From NCBI GenBank assembly GCA_018065295.1, contig JAGHTQ010000141.1, forward strand, positions 1 to 10,046: a stretch of DNA of 10,046 nt, written 5' to 3'. Within the stretch, counting starts at the first letter, position 1. Each line of letters begins with the position of its first letter. This DNA comes from Candidatus Colimonas fimequi (GTDB taxonomy: Bacteria > Bacillota > Clostridia > Peptostreptococcales > Anaerovoracaceae). Both the position numbers and the translations under genes were made by a program. Under the pieces are notes generated by a model. It was not told where the DNA came from. It saw nothing but the letters and a program-made list of their open reading frames with translations, and made no database searches. Shown here in pieces: positions 6,500 through 10,046 of the stretch.

Positions 6500-8401
6500 A
6501 TGGGTAAAGTAATAGGAATCGATTTAGGTACAACAAACTCTTGCGTAGCAGTACTGGAAGGTGGCGAACCTACAGTTATCACTAACGCAGAAGGTAACAG
6601 AACAACTCCATCAGTAGTTGGTTTCGCTAAGAACGGCGAGAGACTGGTTGGTGAAACTGCTAAGAGACAGGCAATCACTAATCCAGAGAGAACAATCGCA
6701 TCAATTAAGAGATATATGGGTACAGATCACACTGTAGAGATCGATGGCAAGAAGTACACTCCACAGGACATTTCAGCTATTATCCTGGGCAAGCTTAAGG
6801 CAGACGCTGAAGCTTATCTTGGTGAGAAGGTAACTGAAGCTGTAATCACAGTTCCTGCATACTTCACAGACAGCCAGAAGCAGGCTACTAAGGATGCTGG
6901 TAAGATCGCTGGTCTCGACGTTAAGAGAATCATCAACGAACCTACAGCTGCATCACTGGCATATGGCCTTGATAAGGACGATACATCACAGAAGATTCTG
7001 ATCTACGACCTGGGTGGTGGTACATTCGACGTATCAATCCTGGAACTGGGCGACGGTGTATTCGAAGTACTGGCAACTAGCGGTAACAATAAGCTGGGCG
7101 GCGATGACTTCGACGAAGCAGTTCTCAACTACCTGGCGAACACATTCGCACAGGAAAACGGCGTAGACCTTAGAGCTGACAAGATGGCTCTTCAGAGACT
7201 GAAGGAAGCTGCTGAGAAGGCTAAGAAGGAACTGTCAAGTGCACAGACAACTAACGTTAACCTGCCATTCATCACAGTTAACGAGAACGGCCCTCTGCAC
7301 ATGAACATCGACCTTACAAGAGCTAAGTTCGATCAGCTGACTGCTGACCTGGTACAGAAGACAATCAAGCCACTGAAGAAGGCTATGGCAGATGCTGGCC
7401 TCAGCAACAGCGACCTGAACAAGGTTATCCTGGTTGGTGGTTCAACAAGAATTCCTGCAGTACAGGATGCTGTTAAGAACATCACTGGTAAGGAACCATT
7501 CAAGGGCATCAACCCTGATGAATGCGTAGCAATCGGTGCTTCAATTCAGGCTGGCGTACTGACAGGTGAAGTAAACGACGTTCTTCTTCTTGACGTAACT
7601 CCACTGTCACTGTCAATCGAAACACTGGGTGGCGTAGCTACTAAGCTGATCGAAAGAAATACAACTATCCCTACTAAGAAGAGCCAGGTATTCTCAACTG
7701 CAGCTGACAACCAGAGCGCTGTAGACATTCACGTAATGCAGGGTGAAAGAGAAATGGCTGCTGGCAACATCACTCTCGGCAGATTCCAGCTGACTGGTAT
7801 TCCTGCTGCTCCACGTGGTGTTCCACAGATCGAAGTTACATTCGACATCGACGCTAACGGTATCGTTAACGTAAGCGCTAAGGACCTTGGCACTGGTAAG
7901 GAACAGAGCATCACAATCACTTCATCAACTAAGCTGAGCGATGATGAAATCAACGCTAAGGTTAAGGAAGCTGAACAGTATGCTGAAGAAGATAAGAAGC
8001 GTAAAGAAGAAGTTGAAGTTAAGAACCAGGCTGAAACTCTGATTTACGAAACTGATAAGAACCTGAAGGAAATCGAATCTGTTATTTCAGAAGAAGAGAA
8101 GACTGACATCGTAGCGGCTAAGGAAGCTCTCCAGTCAGCTCTCAACGCTGGTAACATCGATGACATCAAGGCTAAGACTGAAGCTCTCACTGAGAAGTAT
8201 CACCTGACCTCAACTAAGCTGTACCAGCAGGCACAGGCAGCTCAGGGCGCAGGCGCTGGTCCTGACATGAGCGGCATGGGCGGCATGGGTAACATGGGGG
8301 GCATGGGTGCTAACCCTGGCGCTGGCGCTGGCCCACAGGCAGGTCCTGCAGGCGACAACGTTGTTGATGCTGACTTCGAAGTAGTAGACGACGACAAATA
8401 A
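6500..8401 (+). CDS. dnaK: Molecular chaperone DnaK (Hsp70)
   Basis: DnaK is the ATP-driven Hsp70 that binds exposed hydrophobic segments of nascent and stress-unfolded proteins with DnaJ and GrpE. At 633 residues it is full length. The ATPase domain shows IDLGTTNS (7-14), [19 protein letters not shown] (170-177) and [13 protein letters not shown]. The interdomain linker is DVLLLDVTP (360-368). Substrate-binding sheet and helical lid follow. The tail (about 580-620) is Gly/Met/Ala-rich and ends in the conserved acidic [11 protein letters not shown]. The region after SIKRYMG is short, as in Gram-positive DnaKs, lacking the ~24-residue Gram-negative insert. AGGAGG at 6488-6493 is 6 bases before the ATG, the strongest ribosome binding site of the operon. 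Codon use is highly biased, fitting an abundant protein. The 35-bp gap after grpE has no promoter or CIRCE, so it should be cotranscribed. Confidence 0.99.
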   Translation: MGKVIGIDLGTTNSCVAVLEGGEPTVITNAEGNRTTPSVVGFAKNGERLVGETAKRQAITNPERTIASIKRYMGTDHTVEIDGKKYTPQDISAIILGKLKADAEAYLGEKVTEAVITVPAYFTDSQKQATKDAGKIAGLDVKRIINEPTAASLAYGLDKDDTSQKILIYDLGGGTFDVSILELGDGVFEVLATSGNNKLGGDDFDEAVLNYLANTFAQENGVDLRADKMALQRLKEAAEKAKKELSSAQTTNVNLPFITVNENGPLHMNIDLTRAKFDQLTADLVQKTIKPLKKAMADAGLSNSDLNKVILVGGSTRIPAVQDAVKNITGKEPFKGINPDECVAIGASIQAGVLTGEVNDVLLLDVTPLSLSIETLGGVATKLIERNTTIPTKKSQVFSTAADNQSAVDIHVMQGEREMAAGNITLGRFQLTGIPAAPRGVPQIEVTFDIDANGIVNVSAKDLGTGKEQSITITSSTKLSDDEINAKVKEAEQYAEEDKKRKEEVEVKNQAETLIYETDKNLKEIESVISEEEKTDIVAAKEALQSALNAGNIDDIKAKTEALTEKYHLTSTKLYQQAQAAQGAGAGPDMSGMGGMGNMGGMGANPGAGAGPQAGPAGDNVVDADFEVVDDDK

Positions 8402-8422
8402 GAATAAAGGACGTTAGACCAA

Positions 8423-9556
8423 ATGGCAGACAAGAGAGATTACTATGAAGTCTTAGGGCTGCAGAAGGGTGCGAGCGACGAGGAGATTAAGAAGGCCTTC
8501 CGTAAACTGGCTATGAAGTATCATCCGGACAGAAATCCTGATGATAAGGAAGCTGAAGAGAAGTTTAAGGAGATTAACGAAGCTTACGCTATTCTGTCTG
8601 ACCCGGACAAAAAAGATAAATACGACAGATTCGGACATGCAGGCGTAGATCCTAACGCAGGATTTGGCGGCGGCGGATTCGGTGGCTTCGGCGGTTTCGA
8701 GGACATCTTCGACATGTTCGGTGGCTTCGGCGGTTTCGGCGGAGGCGGCGGCAGAAGAAGAAACGGCCCACGCAAGGGTAATGATATCCAGAAGTCAATG
8801 ACTATCGATTTCGAAGAAGCTGCTTTCGGCACTAAGAAGGAAGTCAAGCTGACTAAGTACTGTAAGTGCGGCACTTGTTCAGGTACTGGAGCTGCTCCAG
8901 GAACTTCCAAGAAGACATGCTCACGCTGCGGTGGTAGCGGTGAAGTCAGAACTGCACAGAGAACTCCTCTTGGTACTTTCCAGAGTGTTAGTCCATGTCC
9001 TGACTGCGGCGGTACTGGCGAAGTTAACGAAACTCCATGTTCAGATTGTGGCGGCACTGGAAGAGTTCAGGATACTGTTAAGATCAGCATCAACATTCCT
9101 GCTGGTGTAGATACAGATTCTGTAATTCCTATCAGAGGACAGGGCGAACCTGGCATCAACGGTGGTCCAGACGGCGACCTGTACATCGTTCTTAACGTAA
9201 GACCTCACAAGCTCTTCGAGAGACGTGGACAGGACCTGTGGCTTGAGATTCCAATCAGCTTCAACCAGGCAGCACTGGGTGATGACTTAGTAATCCCAAC
9301 TCTTGAAGAGAAGGTTTCATATAAGATTCCAGCTGGTACTCAGCCAGGAACTGTATTCAGACTCAAGGGCAAGGGTATTAAGCACGTTAGAAACAACCGC
9401 AAGGGCGATCTGTACGTTAAGGTTAATCTGGAAGTTCCAACTAAGCTTAACTCCAAGCAGAAGAAGGCTATCGAAGCTATGGGCAAGGAAGTTGGCGTAG
9501 AGTGCTACCAGAAGAAGTCAAGCTGGAAGGATACTATTAAGGATTTCTTCTCATAA
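8423..9556 (+). CDS. dnaJ: Molecular chaperone DnaJ (type A Hsp40)
   Basis: DnaJ is the co-chaperone that delivers substrates to DnaK and stimulates its ATPase. At 377 residues it is a full-length type A Hsp40. The J domain occupies about residues 1-70, with the essential HPD at 34-36. A Gly/Phe-rich linker (about 80-113) contains repeated FGGFGG and the EDIFDMFGG segment. Four zinc motifs of the form CxxCxGxG start at Cys149, Cys166, Cys192 and Cys206, all intact. C-terminal client-binding domains follow, with [22 protein letters not shown] and [12 protein letters not shown]. One extra cysteine (Cys147) precedes the first zinc motif. AAAGGA at 8406-8411 is 11 bases from the ATG, somewhat long, so expression may be lower than dnaK. 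It is the last gene of the operon, 21 bp after dnaK and before a terminator. Confidence 0.98.
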   Translation: MADKRDYYEVLGLQKGASDEEIKKAFRKLAMKYHPDRNPDDKEAEEKFKEINEAYAILSDPDKKDKYDRFGHAGVDPNAGFGGGGFGGFGGFEDIFDMFGGFGGFGGGGGRRRNGPRKGNDIQKSMTIDFEEAAFGTKKEVKLTKYCKCGTCSGTGAAPGTSKKTCSRCGGSGEVRTAQRTPLGTFQSVSPCPDCGGTGEVNETPCSDCGGTGRVQDTVKISINIPAGVDTDSVIPIRGQGEPGINGGPDGDLYIVLNVRPHKLFERRGQDLWLEIPISFNQAALGDDLVIPTLEEKVSYKIPAGTQPGTVFRLKGKGIKHVRNNRKGDLYVKVNLEVPTKLNSKQKKAIEAMGKEVGVECYQKKSSWKDTIKDFFS

Positions 9557-9582
9557 ACTTCAAACAAAGTTAAAGATTATTG

Positions 9583-9612
9583 AGGCGTTACGTTACGTAG
9601 CGCCTTCTTTTT
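9583..9612 (+). terminator. Intrinsic terminator of the hrcA-dnaJ operon
   Basis: Arms AGGCGTTACG (9583-9592) and CGTAGCGCCT (9596-9605) form a 10-bp stem with one G-U pair and a TTA loop, followed by TCTTTTT (9606-9612). It lies 26 bases after the dnaJ stop. It should end most heat-shock transcripts before prmA. Confidence 0.9.
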
Positions 9613-9613
9613 A

Positions 9614-9622
9614 TGGTAAAAT
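9614..9622 (+). promoter_or_regulatory. Possible extended -10 promoter for prmA
   Basis: TGGTAAAAT fits the extended -10 pattern TGnTATAAT with one mismatch in the hexamer. No good -35 lies 16-18 bp upstream, where the terminator stem sits. Transcription would begin near 9629, with a leader of about 62 bases. Weak AT-rich matches are common, so this is tentative, but some promoter is expected because the terminator isolates prmA from dnaJ. Confidence 0.4.
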
Positions 9623-9690
9623 AGGAGTAAGATGCGGAGTTGTACGCATTAGATAATTTGCCGTTTTTCGCGGTATTAACGGAGGCAGAA

Positions 9691-10046
9691 ATGAAATACA
9701 CAGAATTAAAAGTTTATGGCTCAAGTGCCGGTCTTGAACTTGTAACTGCGATTATGTTAAATCACGGTATCGACTACATCTCAGTTGATGACCCAGATGA
9801 TTTTGATGAAATTCTCAACAAGAAGCATGAATACGGTTGGGATTATATAGATGATGAACTTAAGGACAGCCTGGATAGAGAACCAGTTCTTAGCGTATAT
9901 TTCCAGGATGAGGAGCCAGCTCCATCTGATAGTACAGTAGAAATTACTTATGATTTCTCAAGTACTGAAGGCGTTGGCACTGCTCCAGATATGGAAGCAA
10001 TCCTTGCTGATATCGAAGAACTGAAGGAAATGGTAGCATCAGGCGC
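9691..10046 (+). CDS. prmA: Ribosomal protein L11 methyltransferase, partial (N-terminal 118 residues)
   Basis: PrmA trimethylates ribosomal protein L11 using S-adenosylmethionine. Only the N-terminal substrate-recognition region is visible, and the methyltransferase domain lies beyond the window. The call rests on the opening pattern YTELKVYGSSAGLELVTAI, the following VDDPDDFDEIL and WDYIDDEL, which resemble the start of Firmicutes PrmA (I recall a pattern of xExxVyTxxEaxExVsxxL ... eDPxD ... WDYvDe). It also rests on position: dnaJ-prmA-rsmE is a common order in this phylum. The fragment is strongly acidic. GGAGG at 9681-9685 is 5 bases before the ATG, which fixes the start. No stop codon interrupts the frame up to the edge. 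No SAM-binding motif is available to confirm the family, so confidence is moderate to good. Confidence 0.8.
   Translation, partial: MKYTELKVYGSSAGLELVTAIMLNHGIDYISVDDPDDFDEILNKKHEYGWDYIDDELKDSLDREPVLSVYFQDEEPAPSDSTVEITYDFSSTEGVGTAPDMEAILADIEELKEMVASG

Noticed and set aside
8262..8340. Repeated GGCATGGG-like units near the dnaK 3' end
   Set aside because: They encode the usual Gly/Met-rich tail of bacterial DnaK; low-complexity coding sequence, not a DNA repeat element.
8660..8755. Repeated GGCGGTTTCGG-like units in dnaJ
   Set aside because: They encode the normal Gly/Phe-rich linker of DnaJ.
8584..9057. 157-codon minus-strand frame with a proline-rich stretch
   Set aside because: The prolines are the reverse complement of the Gly/Phe-rich and zinc-finger codons of dnaJ; not a gene.

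Overview
The window reads as ordinary chromosomal core sequence from a low-to-mid-GC Firmicute, most likely a member of the Clostridia. Four observations support this. The heat-shock genes are in the order hrcA-grpE-dnaK-dnaJ under a perfect CIRCE operator. prmA follows dnaJ. DnaK has the short ATPase domain without the roughly 24-residue insert found in Gram-negative DnaKs. The recombination enzyme is AddA rather than RecB. Genus cannot be decided from the sequence alone.

Layout. On the minus strand, 1-1219 holds the first ~406 codons of gpmI (cofactor-independent phosphoglycerate mutase), cut by the window edge at its C-terminal end. A 122-bp divergent region (1220-1341) carries back-to-back promoters that share one palindromic -10 box, plus a 16-bp perfect palindrome in the gpmI leader. 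On the plus strand, 1342-4731 is an addA helicase-nuclease reading frame interrupted once, in frame, by TAA at 3241-3243. The two pieces carry complementary halves of the enzyme. A 100-bp regulatory region (4732-4831) holds a near-consensus sigma-A promoter, a 9-bp-arm inverted repeat lying between its -35 and -10 boxes, and CIRCE. The heat-shock operon follows: hrcA (4832-5875), grpE (about 5868-6464), dnaK (6500-8401) and dnaJ (8423-9556). It is closed by a strong intrinsic terminator (9583-9612). An extended -10 promoter directly after the terminator probably drives prmA, which starts at 9691 and runs off the window.

How the genes work together. HrcA represses its own operon through CIRCE. 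DnaK, DnaJ and GrpE form the Hsp70 folding cycle: DnaJ delivers substrate and triggers ATP hydrolysis, and GrpE exchanges nucleotide. gpmI (glycolysis), addA (double-strand break repair) and prmA (ribosomal protein L11 methylation) are housekeeping neighbours with no evident pathway link to the chaperones.

I found no undescribed multi-gene system. The points most worth checking are the nonsense codon that splits addA, the inverted repeat inside the hrcA promoter, and the symmetric gpmI/addA promoter with its leader palindrome. No RNA genes, mobile elements or CRISPR arrays were seen.
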